DNA from: Marinobacterium rhizophilum | GTDB taxonomy: Bacteria > Pseudomonadota > Gammaproteobacteria > Pseudomonadales > Balneatricaceae | Length of the DNA stretch: 64,000 nt | Direction of reading: 5' to 3' | NCBI RefSeq assembly: GCF_024397915.1 | Contig: NZ_CP073347.1 | Coordinates: 2,418,001-2,482,000 of the forward strand | Shown here: positions 1 to 8,875 of the stretch, piece by piece | Layout of the letters: every line of letters begins with the position of its first letter | How positions within the stretch are numbered: position 1 is the first letter of the stretch | Translations under genes and position numbers: made by a program | Notes under the pieces: generated by a model | What the model was told of the DNA's origin: nothing | What the model saw: only the letters and a program-made list of their open reading frames with translations | Database searches by the model: none

Positions 1-665
1 AGGTTGCGACCGGGATCAGGCTCTTCCACCGAGCGGATGTGCTTGATGGTACGGCCCAGGCGATCCTTGAGTACCAGCTTGCTGCCGGGATCGCCGCGCA
101 GCCAGTCATTGTAGGCCAGTTCCATGCCTTCCTGGCCTTCACCGTCTACGTTGGTAAAGCCGACCAGGTGGCTGGTAACCTCGGCCGCCGGGTAGTAGCG
201 CTTGTACTCCCGATCCACGTGCACGCCCGGCACCCGCAGCGCCGCGACCTGCTGCGCCAGCTCCGGCGACACCTGGCGACGCAGGTAGATGAACTGGCGG
301 GATCTGAACTCGTTCAGACGGCCCAGCAACTCGTCACGGTCCAGCTCCAGCAGCTGGGCCAGGCGCCCGAGGGACGGGTGATTCAGATCCGCCTTGCCAG
401 GATCTGCCCAGATGGTCGCCACGGGCGCACTCACCGCCAGGGGTTCGCCATTGCGATCGGTAATCTGGCCACGGTGCGCCGGGATCAGCATGGTCCGCAA
501 GGTACGGGCATCCCCCTGGCTCTGTAAAAAGGCCTGGTCCTGGCCGTACAGGGAGAACAGCTTGAATAGGATTGCGGCTGCGATCACCGCCAGCAGCGCA
601 AACAGCAGCATCAGGCGCCAGCTTCGGGCAGCCTGGTTGTCGACCTTGGCGGGATCAGGGCTCAT
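1..665 (-). CDS. ftsI: Peptidoglycan D,D-transpeptidase FtsI (PBP3), N-terminal part
   Basis: The first 221 codons of the septal transpeptidase that cross-links peptidoglycan at the division site; the gene runs off the left edge, so the transpeptidase domain is not visible. The N-terminus reads MSPDPAKVDNQAARSWRLM and is followed by one membrane anchor (about residues 18-40). Next comes the class B PBP pedestal, with the family motifs RGQITDRNGEPLA (about 65-77) and YKRYYPAAEVTSHLVGF (about 160). The ATG (complement of 663-665) overlaps the 3' end of ftsL by 11 bp, as usual in the mra/dcw cluster, which suggests translational coupling. No oddity is seen in the visible part. Confidence 0.93.
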   Translation of the reverse strand, partial: MSPDPAKVDNQAARSWRLMLLFALLAVIAAAILFKLFSLYGQDQAFLQSQGDARTLRTMLIPAHRGQITDRNGEPLAVSAPVATIWADPGKADLNHPSLGRLAQLLELDRDELLGRLNEFRSRQFIYLRRQVSPELAQQVAALRVPGVHVDREYKRYYPAAEVTSHLVGFTNVDGEGQEGMELAYNDWLRGDPGSKLVLKDRLGRTIKHIRSVEEPDPGRN

Positions 666-1065
666 GGCGCACTATCTCGATCATGCCGGGGCCGGGCACC
701 AGCATGGCCAGGCGCTTGCTGGCGATCTGCTCGATACGATTATTCGCCGCCCAGGCGCTTTCCTCCAGCACCAGCTGCCCCCATTCCACCTGGAGTTCAT
801 CCCAGTTGGCAACCAGGTTCTGGTGCTGATTGAACAGAATGCGGTACTGATAGGCGCTGAAGATTACCGCCATGGCACTGCCGACCAGCAACAGCGCCAG
901 CACGATCAGCACCGCTGCCGGACGCGCCAGTTCCGCCGCACTGAACAGGCGTAGCGGCGGGGCATCGGCAGAGGTTGCCTTCGCCGATGCCCCGCCACCG
1001 GGATACAGTGCCCGCAACCGTTTCAGGGGCCGAAACTGGCGCCAGTCCATGGCTGGAAGCTTCAC
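655..1065 (-). CDS. ftsL: Cell division protein FtsL
   Basis: Small bitopic division protein that joins FtsB and FtsQ and helps activate FtsW/FtsI. It has 136 residues: a basic, low-complexity cytoplasmic tail, one membrane segment (about 46-68, PAAVLIVLALLLVGSAMAVI) and a periplasmic coiled-coil-like part with the typical LVANWDELQVEWGQLVLEE stretch. The reading frame opens with GTG overlapping the rsmH stop by 4 bp. An ATG five codons further in (complement of 1048-1050) is a possible alternative start. It lies between rsmH and ftsI, the standard order. Confidence 0.9.
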   Translation of the reverse strand: MKLPAMDWRQFRPLKRLRALYPGGGASAKATSADAPPLRLFSAAELARPAAVLIVLALLLVGSAMAVIFSAYQYRILFNQHQNLVANWDELQVEWGQLVLEESAWAANNRIEQIASKRLAMLVPGPGMIEIVRHEP

Positions 1066-2000
1066 TTTATGCGCACCGCTATGCGCATGACCGCACTGCG
1101 TGCACGGGGGTTCTTGTCGACTTCAGCAGGGCTGGCCTTGATGGCCTTGCCCACCGATTTTAGCCGCTGGTTCAGCATATCCTGCGTCACCGGAATTCCC
1201 CGGGGCAGGTGTTCGTCACCCTTCACATGCTTGCGCATGAAGCGTTTAACGATGCGGTCTTCCAGTGAATGAAAGCTGATCACCACCAGGCGGCCACCTA
1301 TCGACAGCAAGTCCAGCGCCTGGTCCAGGCAACGTTCCAGATCTTCAAGCTCACGGTTGATATGAATCCGAATAGCTTGAAATGCCCGCGTTGCCGGATT
1401 TTTCCCCTTCTCCCAGGCCGGGTTTGCTTCCGCGATAATTTTGGCCAACTGCGCCGTGGTGGTGATCTGCACCTCTTGGCGCGCCGCGACAATGGCGCGC
1501 GCCATACGTCTGGCAAAGCGCTCTTCACCGTAGGTGAAAATCACATCCGCCATTTCCTTTTCGCTGGCCGTCGCGATCCATTGCGCCGCGCTCTGGCCCA
1601 CATCAGGGTTCATCCGCATATCCAGCGGACCTTCGTTCAAAAAGCTGAAGCCTCGCGCCGCATCGTCCAGCTGGGGCGAGCTCACGCCCAGGTCCAGCAA
1701 GATGCCGCCGACCTTGCCCGCCAGGTTGCGCGCCCGCACGTACTGATCCATATCCGCGAAGGAGCCGCGCTCGATCTCGAATCGCGGCTCATCACCAAAA
1801 CGCTCACCGGCATAGGTGATCGCCTCGGGATCCTTGTCGATCGCCAGCACGCGGCCGCTGGCCTGCAACTGTTGCAAAATCAGCCCGCTATGACCGCCTC
1901 GCCCAAAGGTGCCATCTATATAGAAGGCATCCGGGTCCTGCACCAGCGCCTCGACGGCCTCGTGCAGCAATACGGTGGTGTGACTGAAATCCTGTATCAT
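1062..2000 (-). CDS. rsmH: 16S rRNA (cytosine(1402)-N4)-methyltransferase RsmH
   Basis: Methylates N4 of C1402 in the 16S rRNA decoding centre using SAM. The product has 312 residues, the normal length. Seen in the sequence: the N-terminal HTTVLLHEAVEAL signature, the SAM motif FYIDGTFGRGGHSG (about 27-40), the ILLDLGVSSPQLDDAARGFSF motif region (about 100-120) and the C-terminal VISFHSLEDRIVKRFM block. The ATG lies 36 bp downstream of the mraZ stop. It is the second gene of the mraZ-rsmH-ftsL-ftsI operon. Confidence 0.97.
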   Translation of the reverse strand: MIQDFSHTTVLLHEAVEALVQDPDAFYIDGTFGRGGHSGLILQQLQASGRVLAIDKDPEAITYAGERFGDEPRFEIERGSFADMDQYVRARNLAGKVGGILLDLGVSSPQLDDAARGFSFLNEGPLDMRMNPDVGQSAAQWIATASEKEMADVIFTYGEERFARRMARAIVAARQEVQITTTAQLAKIIAEANPAWEKGKNPATRAFQAIRIHINRELEDLERCLDQALDLLSIGGRLVVISFHSLEDRIVKRFMRKHVKGDEHLPRGIPVTQDMLNQRLKSVGKAIKASPAEVDKNPRARSAVMRIAVRIK

Positions 2001-2036
2001 TCGCGCTCGACAACCTGTTTGCTGTACTCAATTGGC

Positions 2037-2492
2037 TTACAGTGACAGCGTCTGCAATTCATCCGGCAGCGCCATACCACCCTCTACGTCTTTCAGATAC
2101 TGCTCGCGGGTCTCGTTCCAGAGATCCTCACTCCAGATCTCGAACTTGCGACCCTGCCCGAGCAATATCACCTTCTTGTCGAGCCCTGCATATTCGCGCA
2201 GCGGTGCAGTCAGCAGCAGCCGACCGCTGCCATCCATTTCCAGATCAGTGGCATGACCTATCAGCAGTCGCTGGATACGTCGCGCAGCCGGATTGAAACT
2301 CGGCAAGGCCTCGATCTTCTGCTGAATCTGCTCCCACTCGGGCAAGGGGTAAAGCAGCAGGCAGCGCTCCTCGGTATCAATGGTGGCAACCAGACAACCC
2401 TCGCACCCCGCCTGAATCTGCTGGCGATAGCGTGCCGGTATGGCCATGCGGCCCTTGGCATCGAGATTGATCGGATTCACACCACGAAACAT
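2037..2492 (-). CDS. mraZ: Transcriptional regulator MraZ
   Basis: Ring-forming DNA-binding protein of the AbrB/SpoVT fold that represses its own division/cell-wall operon. The product has 151 residues with two tandem MraZ domains. The first starts FRGVNPINLDAKGRMAIPAR. The second contains the matching GHATDLEMDGSGRLLLTAPL. It is the first gene of the operon. Its operator is directly visible upstream as four TGGGN boxes (2535-2569), so autoregulation is well supported. Confidence 0.96.
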   Translation of the reverse strand: MFRGVNPINLDAKGRMAIPARYRQQIQAGCEGCLVATIDTEERCLLLYPLPEWEQIQQKIEALPSFNPAARRIQRLLIGHATDLEMDGSGRLLLTAPLREYAGLDKKVILLGQGRKFEIWSEDLWNETREQYLKDVEGGMALPDELQTLSL

Positions 2493-2534
2493 GGAGTTTT
2501 CACCCTCTGCTTAGAGCACTTTTCACCACAAAAT

Positions 2535-2569
2535 TCCCATAATTACCCACATCTGCCCACTTTACCCCA
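2535..2569 (-). promoter_or_regulatory. MraZ operator: four TGGGN boxes at exact 10-bp spacing
   Basis: Read on the minus strand there are four copies of TGGGN at 2565-2569 (TGGGG), 2555-2559 (TGGGC), 2545-2549 (TGGGT) and 2535-2539 (TGGGA), each separated by 5 bp. MraZ is known to bind repeated TGGGN boxes with 5-bp spacers; E. coli has three. The array begins about 10 bp downstream of the likely -10 box, a position suited to repression. Confidence 0.9.
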
Positions 2570-2578
2570 CTTGCGCAC

Positions 2579-2607
2579 ACTATAGGAACTAACCACAGGC
2601 AATGCAA
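2579..2607 (-). promoter_or_regulatory. Likely Pmra promoter of the division cluster
   Basis: On the minus strand a -10-like TATAGT (2579-2584) follows a weak -35-like TTGCAT (2602-2607) with a 17-bp spacer. It sits immediately upstream of the MraZ boxes and 87 bp before the mraZ start. The -35 element matches the consensus poorly, so the call leans on position. Confidence 0.5.
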
Positions 2608-2777
2608 GGCAGCCGGAGTGGCACCTTCCATGGAGATAAGCGGACGCATCAGCTAATCTAAAGCCACTGACTGGGTGTCGGAAGTGGCTGGAAAATAACT
2701 GATATAGAAATCAGCTAATTAGGACAAAAACGCGGAAAAATCAGTAACGCAGAATGTGCTTGTTGCATGAGCAAATT

Positions 2778-3138
<361 letters not shown>

Positions 3139-3204
3139 CGCAAGAATACCAGCATCCACACAAAGCGCAAGCCAAGAGCGCAGGGCTTTTATCCACAGCC
3201 TGGC

Positions 3205-4047
3205 TCAGGCGTCACGGCGCTCCAGCGCCATCTGATACAGGAAGTTCTTTTTCAGACCGGTCAGCTTTGCCGCCAGCGCCGCGGCCTGCTTGATCGGCAG
3301 CTCCTCCAGCAGCACGTCAAGCACCCGCACCGCTTCGAGATTGACCACATCGTCAGACCGGGCCGGCGCCCCCTGCACCAGCACCACAAACTCACCCTTC
3401 TGCTGGTTGGCATCCGCACGCATCCACTCCAGCAGCTCCGCTACAGGTGCACCCTTGACGGTTTCGAAGGTCTTGGTCAGCTCCCGCGCGGCCACCACCA
3501 TGCGCTCAGGCCCAAAGCAGGTCTGCATGTCTTCCAGCGACGCCAGAATTCGGTGGGTCGATTCGTAGAAGATCAGGGTCCGTTCCTCATGCGCCAGCGC
3601 GTCCAGCCGCTGGCGCCGCGCCAGGCTCTTGGCGGGCAGAAAACCCTCAAACACGAACCGGTCCGACGGCAGGCCCGCCGCGCACAGCGCGGTCACCAGC
3701 GCACTGCAGCCGGGTACCGGCACCACCCTGAAGCCAGCCTCGCGCACCGCCCGCACCAGCACAAAGCCCGGATCCGAAATCAGCGGCGTTCCGGCGTCGG
3801 AAATCAGCGCAACGCTTTCACCGGCAGACAGGCGCTCAACGATCTGCTCGATTCGCTGGCGTTCGTTGTGATCATGCACTGAAATCATGGGCGTTTTAAT
3901 GTTAAAGTGCGCCATCAAACGTGCACTGTGACGGGTATCTTCCGCCGCGATCAGTGACACTGTCTGCAGCACCTCTATTGCACGCGCAGTCATGTCTGCG
4001 AGATTGCCTATGGGTGTTGCGACAACATACAGAACCGCTTCCGACAT
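3205..4047 (-). CDS. rsmI: 16S rRNA (cytidine(1402)-2'-O)-methyltransferase RsmI
   Basis: Adds the 2'-O-methyl group to C1402, the same nucleotide RsmH modifies at N4. The product has 280 residues with a tetrapyrrole-methylase (SAM) fold: LYVVATPIGNLADMT (about 5-19), IAAEDTRHSARL (about 35-46), ALISDAGTPLISDPGF and the VPGCSALVTAL loop. The start is set at the ATG complementary to 4045-4047 (MSEAVLYVV); the frame is open further upstream but that part has no family similarity. It is transcribed divergently from lpoA across a 35-bp gap, the common arrangement in gammaproteobacteria. Confidence 0.96.
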   Translation of the reverse strand: MSEAVLYVVATPIGNLADMTARAIEVLQTVSLIAAEDTRHSARLMAHFNIKTPMISVHDHNERQRIEQIVERLSAGESVALISDAGTPLISDPGFVLVRAVREAGFRVVPVPGCSALVTALCAAGLPSDRFVFEGFLPAKSLARRQRLDALAHEERTLIFYESTHRILASLEDMQTCFGPERMVVAARELTKTFETVKGAPVAELLEWMRADANQQKGEFVVLVQGAPARSDDVVNLEAVRVLDVLLEELPIKQAAALAAKLTGLKKNFLYQMALERRDA

Positions 4048-4082
4048 CGTGAATCCATCCGTCTTTTGGGGTGACAGAGTAT

Positions 4083-5912
4083 ATGACGAATCCGCTGCGC
4101 CTGTCTCTGACCGCCAGCCTGCTGGCCTTATTGCTTGTTGGCTGCAGTACGCCGACATCCAGAGCACCCGCACCCGCCGCCACGGCTATCGAACGCGAGC
4201 AGAACAGCATTGCCGCACTGCTCGAAGACGCCAGCCGTGCCCAGCCGATCCGCGCCGCCGAGCTGCGCGCGCAAGCCGCCCGCAAGCTGATCGCCATCGA
4301 CCAGCGCGACCAGGCTATCGCCATGCTGGAACGCATCGACACCGCACTGCTGCCGCCGATCCTGCGCTTCGATATCGCCAAGCTCAAGGCGGGCACCGCC
4401 CTGGAACGTCAGGATAGCGGCCAGGCACTGCGCTACCTGGCCGAAATGCCCAGCAGCGACCCCCTCCCCACCGCCCAGGCCATTGAGCTGGGCGAGCTGC
4501 GCGCAGAGGCCTACCAGCAGCAGCAGGACAACCCGGGCGAACTGCGGGAACTGATCAAGGTGGCGCAACTGCGCCAGGACCCGGAGCTGCGCCAGGCACT
4601 GCACGAACGCATCTGGGCACTGCTGGGCGAGCTGCCCAGCGCCTCGCTGAACCGTCTGATCAGCGCCGGCGAGGCTTCCTATTACGAACAGGGCTGGTAC
4701 GAGCTGGCCACCAGCCTGCGCAACAGCACAGACCTGGCGAGCCAGTACAGCCGACTCAACGCCTGGCGCACCCTCTGGCAATCCCACCCGGCACTGCAGC
4801 TTCCGCCCCAGGCCGTCGCCACCCTGTTCGATTCAGGCACCCTGCCCAGCCGCCGCATCGGCCTGCTGCTGCCCCAGAGCGGCCCCCTGGCCAAGGCCGC
4901 CAGCGCTATCAGCGACGGCTTTATGGCGGCCTACTACCAGGCCCAGCGCGAAGGCCAGCCAGTACCGGAAATCCAGCTGCTGGATTCAACCCAGGTCAGC
5001 ACGCCGGAGCAGCTGCTCAACCTGACCCGCACCCTGCAACTGGACCTGGTGATCGGCCCGCTGGACAAGAATTACGTCAACCAGCTTGCCCTCGCCGACA
5101 CCCTGCCGGTGCCGATCCTGGCACTGAACAACTCCAATATCCAGGCGCCGGACAACCTCTACCAACTGGGCCTTGCCGCCGAGGATGAAGCCGAAGCCGC
5201 TGCCCTGCGCGCCTGGCAGGACGGGAATCGCCGCATGCTGATGATGATTCCAGAAACCGACTGGGGCTCGCGCGTCGGCCAGGCCTTCGTGCACAAGTTC
5301 GAAAGCCTCGGCGGCCAGATCGTCGGTGCCGTCACCTTTGCCGAGCAGGCCGGCCTTGCCGACCAGGTGGTCTCGCTGCTGAATATCGACCTTAGCGAAG
5401 CCCGCACCCGGCGCGTGCGCCAGGTCGTTGGCAACCGCGTCCAGGCCGAGCGCCAGCCGCGCAACGATGCCGACGCCCTGTTCCTTAGCGCACTTCCCAT
5501 AGACGCTCGCCAGATCAAGCCCCTGCTGGCCTTCAACTACGCGGACGAGCTGCCGGTCTATGCCACTTCACACCTGTACAACGGCAGCCCCAACAGCCTC
5601 AGCGATATTGACCTGAACGGCATCCAGTTCTGCGACCTGCCCTGGGTCATAGGCCCGCCAAGCACACTGAAACTCGCCATGAGCCAGCAGCGCGACGATA
5701 CCGACACCCGCTTTGGCCGCCTCTACGCTCTGGGGGCCGACGCCTTCACGCTGCACCCCTACCTGGAGCAGCTGCGGGCCAGCCCCCAGGCACGCATCAG
5801 CGGCGAAACCGGCCAGCTCTACCTGACCGCAGGCTCGCGCATCGCCAGGGATCTGCCTTGGGCCCGGTTCGACAATGGCGTCCCCCGCCTGCTGACACCG
5901 ACGAGCAACTGA
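4083..5912 (+). CDS. lpoA: Penicillin-binding protein activator lipoprotein LpoA
   Basis: Outer-membrane lipoprotein that activates the bifunctional synthase PBP1A from the periplasm. The product has 609 residues. A lipoprotein signal ends at the lipobox LLVGC (Cys21). The N-terminal half is helical and TPR-like. The C-terminal half (from about residue 255, RRIGLLLPQSGPLAKAA) has the periplasmic-binding-protein fold typical of the LppC/LpoA family. The ATG at 4083 is preferred to an in-frame GTG 12 bp upstream because it places the signal peptide correctly. The stop overlaps the yraN start by one base. Confidence 0.93.
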   Translation: MTNPLRLSLTASLLALLLVGCSTPTSRAPAPAATAIEREQNSIAALLEDASRAQPIRAAELRAQAARKLIAIDQRDQAIAMLERIDTALLPPILRFDIAKLKAGTALERQDSGQALRYLAEMPSSDPLPTAQAIELGELRAEAYQQQQDNPGELRELIKVAQLRQDPELRQALHERIWALLGELPSASLNRLISAGEASYYEQGWYELATSLRNSTDLASQYSRLNAWRTLWQSHPALQLPPQAVATLFDSGTLPSRRIGLLLPQSGPLAKAASAISDGFMAAYYQAQREGQPVPEIQLLDSTQVSTPEQLLNLTRTLQLDLVIGPLDKNYVNQLALADTLPVPILALNNSNIQAPDNLYQLGLAAEDEAEAAALRAWQDGNRRMLMMIPETDWGSRVGQAFVHKFESLGGQIVGAVTFAEQAGLADQVVSLLNIDLSEARTRRVRQVVGNRVQAERQPRNDADALFLSALPIDARQIKPLLAFNYADELPVYATSHLYNGSPNSLSDIDLNGIQFCDLPWVIGPPSTLKLAMSQQRDDTDTRFGRLYALGADAFTLHPYLEQLRASPQARISGETGQLYLTAGSRIARDLPWARFDNGVPRLLTPTSN

Positions 5913-6271
5913 TGGACAGGCGCGCCAGCGGGCAGCTCGCCGAAGATCAGGCCCTGCACTGGCTGGAACAGCAGGGCCTGTCACTGCTGACGCGCAATTA
6001 CCGCTGCCGCCTCGGCGAAATCGACCTCATCATGCAGCATGCCGAATGCCTGGTGTTCGTCGAGGTGCGCAAGCGCAGCCCTCGCAGCCTGGCCAGCGCC
6101 GCCGCTTCGGTCGACGGCCGCAAGCAGCAAAAAATCATCCTTACCGCCAACCATTACCTGAGCCAGTACCCGCAGCGGGCCAGCCAGCCGTGTCGCTTTG
6201 ATGTGATTGCACTCGAATCGAATTCACCGACGGCCACCCCGCTATGGTATAAAGACGCCTTCAGGCCCTGA
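5912..6271 (+). CDS. yraN: YraN family protein (UPF0102, nuclease-like fold)
   Basis: Small protein of 119 residues whose biochemical role is not firmly known. The family has a restriction-endonuclease-like fold, and the visible GEIDLIMQ and LVFVEVRKRS motifs carry the acidic and lysine residues of that fold (E-x-D, E-x-K-like pattern). Translation starts at the ATG at 5912, overlapping the lpoA stop (TGATG), which indicates coupling. It lies between lpoA and diaA as in E. coli and Pseudomonas. Confidence 0.88.
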   Translation: MDRRASGQLAEDQALHWLEQQGLSLLTRNYRCRLGEIDLIMQHAECLVFVEVRKRSPRSLASAAASVDGRKQQKIILTANHYLSQYPQRASQPCRFDVIALESNSPTATPLWYKDAFRP

Positions 6272-6289
6272 GATCGGAAACACCGCTGA

Positions 6290-6877
6290 ATGGAACTCGA
6301 AGACCGCATTGTCAGCCAGTTTCACAGCTCGATGGATATCAATGCCCATACCATCGAGCACTACACCCCCATGATCGCCCAAGCCGGCGAACAGCTGCTG
6401 CATTGCCTGGTAAATGAAAGCAAGATCCTGTGCGTCGGCAATGGCGGCTCGGCCGCATTGGCGCAGCACTTCAGCGCCCTGCTGCTGAACCGCTATCGTC
6501 ACGAGCGCCCGGGACTGCCCGCGCTCGCCCTGTCCGCCGACAGCGCCACCCTGACCGCCATCAGCGAAGACAGCGGCTTTAGCGATATCTACTCCAAGCA
6601 GATCCGCGCCTTCGGCCAGCCGGGCGATGTGCTGCTGGTGATATCGACCCACGGCCGCGCCAACAACCTGGTACAGGCCATCCAGGCGGCCCACGACCGG
6701 GAAATGAGCGTGATTGCGCTAACCGGCTACGATGGCGGCAATACCACGGCACTTTTACGCCCCGATGAGATCGAAATCTGCGTTCCGTCCGACGACGACG
6801 TACTGATACACGATGCCCACCTGCTGGTGCTGCATTGCCTGTGCGATCTAATCGACTACCAACTGTTTGGAGCCTGA
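6290..6877 (+). CDS. diaA: DnaA initiator-associating protein DiaA (SIS domain)
   Basis: SIS-domain protein of 195 residues. In E. coli DiaA binds DnaA and promotes ordered assembly at oriC. The sequence shows the SIS signature ILCVGNGGSAALAQHFSA (about 46-63), LALSADSATLTAISED (about 79-94) and VLLVISTHGRANNLVQAI. It resembles phosphoheptose isomerase GmhA, and a sugar-isomerase role cannot be excluded from sequence. The lpoA-yraN-diaA-dolP context favours DiaA. Confidence 0.85.
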   Translation: MELEDRIVSQFHSSMDINAHTIEHYTPMIAQAGEQLLHCLVNESKILCVGNGGSAALAQHFSALLLNRYRHERPGLPALALSADSATLTAISEDSGFSDIYSKQIRAFGQPGDVLLVISTHGRANNLVQAIQAAHDREMSVIALTGYDGGNTTALLRPDEIEICVPSDDDVLIHDAHLLVLHCLCDLIDYQLFGA

Positions 6878-6882
6878 CACCA

Positions 6883-7452
6883 ATGAAGACACTGTTTATT
6901 GCCGCAAGCCTGACCAGCCTGGTCGTTTTGAGCGGCTGCTCATCACTGATCAGCGCAACCCGCGAAGCCCCCATCCAGGAAGACAAGGGACACCGGACAC
7001 TCGGCAATTACCTGGAAGACGAAGTGATCGAGACCAAGACCCTCGTCAATATCAACAAGGGCTCGGTCGGCCTGCGCAACGCCCATGTGGGCGCCACCAG
7101 CTACAACGGCCTGGTATTGCTCACAGGCCAGGTACCCAGCGCCGCCGCCCGGGACGAAGCCGAGCGCATTGCCAGCCAGATTCGCGAAGTGCGCAAGGTA
7201 CACAATGAACTGGAAATTGCCGGCCCGACGTCCGGCATCGTACGCAGCAATGACGCCTACCTGACCAGCCGCGTCAAACTGCAGCTACTGGCGGAGCGCA
7301 ACATCAATGGCGGCCGCATCAAGGTTGTTACCGAGAACAGCACGGTCTACCTGATGGGACTGGTGAGCCAGAAGGAAGCGGACATCGCGGTCCGCCTGGT
7401 ACGCACCATTACCGGCGTGCAGAAAATCGTCAAGGCTTTCGAGTACATCTGA
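6883..7452 (+). CDS. dolP: Outer-membrane lipoprotein DolP (two BON domains)
   Basis: Lipoprotein of 189 residues linked to outer-membrane integrity and division-site phospholipids in E. coli (formerly YraP). A signal peptide ends at the lipobox VVLSGC (Cys about 19). Two BON domains follow, at about residues 50-115 and 125-189. The ATG at 6883 is chosen because it begins the signal peptide; it lies 5 bp after the diaA stop. A GC-rich inverted repeat without a T tract (7460-7488) follows the gene and may help end transcription. Confidence 0.92.
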   Translation: MKTLFIAASLTSLVVLSGCSSLISATREAPIQEDKGHRTLGNYLEDEVIETKTLVNINKGSVGLRNAHVGATSYNGLVLLTGQVPSAAARDEAERIASQIREVRKVHNELEIAGPTSGIVRSNDAYLTSRVKLQLLAERNINGGRIKVVTENSTVYLMGLVSQKEADIAVRLVRTITGVQKIVKAFEYI

Positions 7453-7524
7453 TGCGCCCGGGCAGGCCGCACCTGGCGCCACCTGCCCGCCACCCGCTGC
7501 GCAGCTCAGGCAGCGCGCTCAGGA

Positions 7525-7974
7525 TTACTTCACAACCTTGAGGCTGGGGCGCCCCGGTTTCGGCCTCTTGGGTGCAGGCGACTCAGCCGCCGCTTCGCCC
7601 TTTTCAGCCTCCCCGGCAGGCTCTTCTGCCGGTACCGGCTGCAGCTGCTCGTAACAGTCCGCCCCCGGCTCCATGCCAAACCCCATCCCCATGGCGTTTT
7701 CCTTGGCAAAGATTGCCATCAGCGCCGCATAGGGCACCCGCACCTGCATCGGCACACCGCCAAAGCGGGCGCTGAAAAAAATCTCGTCCTCCCCCATATG
7801 AAAATCACGCACCGCCGAGGGCAGCACGTTCAGCACGATCTGCCCGTCCTGCACGAACTGGCGCGGCACCACCACATGGGGCGCATCCGCATCTACCACC
7901 AGGTGGGGCGTGCAGTCATTGTCGAGAATCCACTCATACAGGGCACGGGCAATATAGGGACGACTTGGGTTCAT
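7525..7974 (-). CDS. sspB: ClpXP protease specificity-enhancing factor SspB
   Basis: Adaptor that brings ssrA-tagged proteins to ClpXP. The product has 149 residues. The N-terminal substrate-binding domain starts PSRPYIARALYEWILDND. A flexible linker rich in Ala, Glu and Pro leads to the C-terminal ClpX-binding tail PGRPSLKVVK, the expected XB motif. The start is the ATG complementary to 7972-7974; upstream in-frame codons lack similarity. It follows sspA but a hairpin with a T tract lies between them. Confidence 0.95.
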   Translation of the reverse strand: MNPSRPYIARALYEWILDNDCTPHLVVDADAPHVVVPRQFVQDGQIVLNVLPSAVRDFHMGEDEIFFSARFGGVPMQVRVPYAALMAIFAKENAMGMGFGMEPGADCYEQLQPVPAEEPAGEAEKGEAAAESPAPKRPKPGRPSLKVVK

Positions 7975-8087
7975 CACATTCTCTCCTGCGGCACCACCGC
8001 GCTTGCGCGCCATGACACCCGCTTTCAGCTATTCATACAACAGCGCCCACAAGGACCCGGAATGGCGCAGACGTCAGCCCAGCGCCC

Positions 8088-8119
8088 ACAAAAAAGGGAC
8101 GGAGTCGCCTCCATCCCTT
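8088..8119 (-). terminator. Intrinsic terminator or attenuator between sspA and sspB
   Basis: Complementary arms AAGGGACGGAG and CTCCATCCCTT (8095-8119, one mismatch, 4-nt loop) are followed in the minus-strand direction by a run of T at 8090-8096. It would end or reduce transcription leaving sspA before sspB. Confidence 0.65.
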
Positions 8120-8155
8120 GATTCAATCCCAGCGCGGCGAAAGGCTTACAATCTC

Positions 8156-8788
8156 TTAGTCACGCATCTCGCGCTCAGCTTCCGACAGGCTCTCCTGGAA
8201 GGCTTCACGCTCAAAAATGCGCTTCATGTAACGCACCAGCATCTTGCACTGCGCTTCCGGCAGCTCGATACCCATGGCAGGCAGGCGCCACAACAGCGGT
8301 GCCAGGCAGCAATCGACCAGGGAAAACTCTTCGTTCATGAAGAAGTCCTTTTCCCCGAAGATCGGAGAAATGGCGACCAGGCCGTCGCGCAGCTCCTTGC
8401 GGCAACGCTCGATCTCGGCCGCATCAGCCTTGCCCGCCAGAATCGTATCCGCCAGACCGCACCAGTCGTGCTGGATGCGGTACATGTACAGGCGGCTCTC
8501 GGCACGCGCCACCGGATAAACCGGCAACAGCGGCGGATGCGGAAAACGCTCATCGAGGTATTCCATCATCACATTCGGCTCATACAACACCAGCTCCCGA
8601 TCCAGCAGGGTCGGCAGACTGTTGTAGGGATTCAGTGACGACAAATCCTCGGGCAAGTCATTTTCGGCGCAGTCGACGATATCGACTGCAACCCCTTTTT
8701 CCGCCAGCACGATACGCACGCGGTGGCTGTAATGGTCTGCACCATTGGAAAAAAAGGTCATGGAAGAACGCTTAGCCACTACGCCCAT
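8156..8788 (-). CDS. sspA: Stringent starvation protein A (SspA)
   Basis: Glutathione-S-transferase-fold protein that binds RNA polymerase and alters promoter choice in stationary phase or stress. The product has 210 residues, with the N-terminal thioredoxin-like part (about 1-80, DHYSHRVRIVLAEKG and NPYNSLPTLLDRELVLYE) and a helical C-terminal domain. The start at the ATG complementary to 8786-8788 (MGVVAKRS) is preferred because related proteins begin MGV and a GGGGA lies upstream; another ATG eight codons earlier is possible. It follows the petABC operon on the same strand. Confidence 0.93.
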   Translation of the reverse strand: MGVVAKRSSMTFFSNGADHYSHRVRIVLAEKGVAVDIVDCAENDLPEDLSSLNPYNSLPTLLDRELVLYEPNVMMEYLDERFPHPPLLPVYPVARAESRLYMYRIQHDWCGLADTILAGKADAAEIERCRKELRDGLVAISPIFGEKDFFMNEEFSLVDCCLAPLLWRLPAMGIELPEAQCKMLVRYMKRIFEREAFQESLSEAEREMRD

Positions 8789-8813
8789 CGGATAGTCCCC
8801 GTCAGTCTTCATT

Positions 8814-8850
8814 TAAATAGTAAATGCGGCCCGATCCTTCAGGCCGCATC
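8814..8850 (-). terminator. Possible terminator after petC
   Basis: Perfect 8-bp arms ATGCGGCC (8824-8831) and GGCCGCAT (8842-8849) with a 10-nt loop are followed on the minus strand by an interrupted T-rich stretch. It lies 27 bp after the petC stop. The weak T tract lowers confidence. Confidence 0.5.
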
Positions 8851-8875
8851 AGATCGTTGCTCGAACACCCGAACC

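Noticed and set aside
4071..4082. GTG start for lpoA 12 bp upstream
   Set aside because: The ATG at 4083 gives a standard lipoprotein signal peptide; the extra four residues would add an acidic residue before it.
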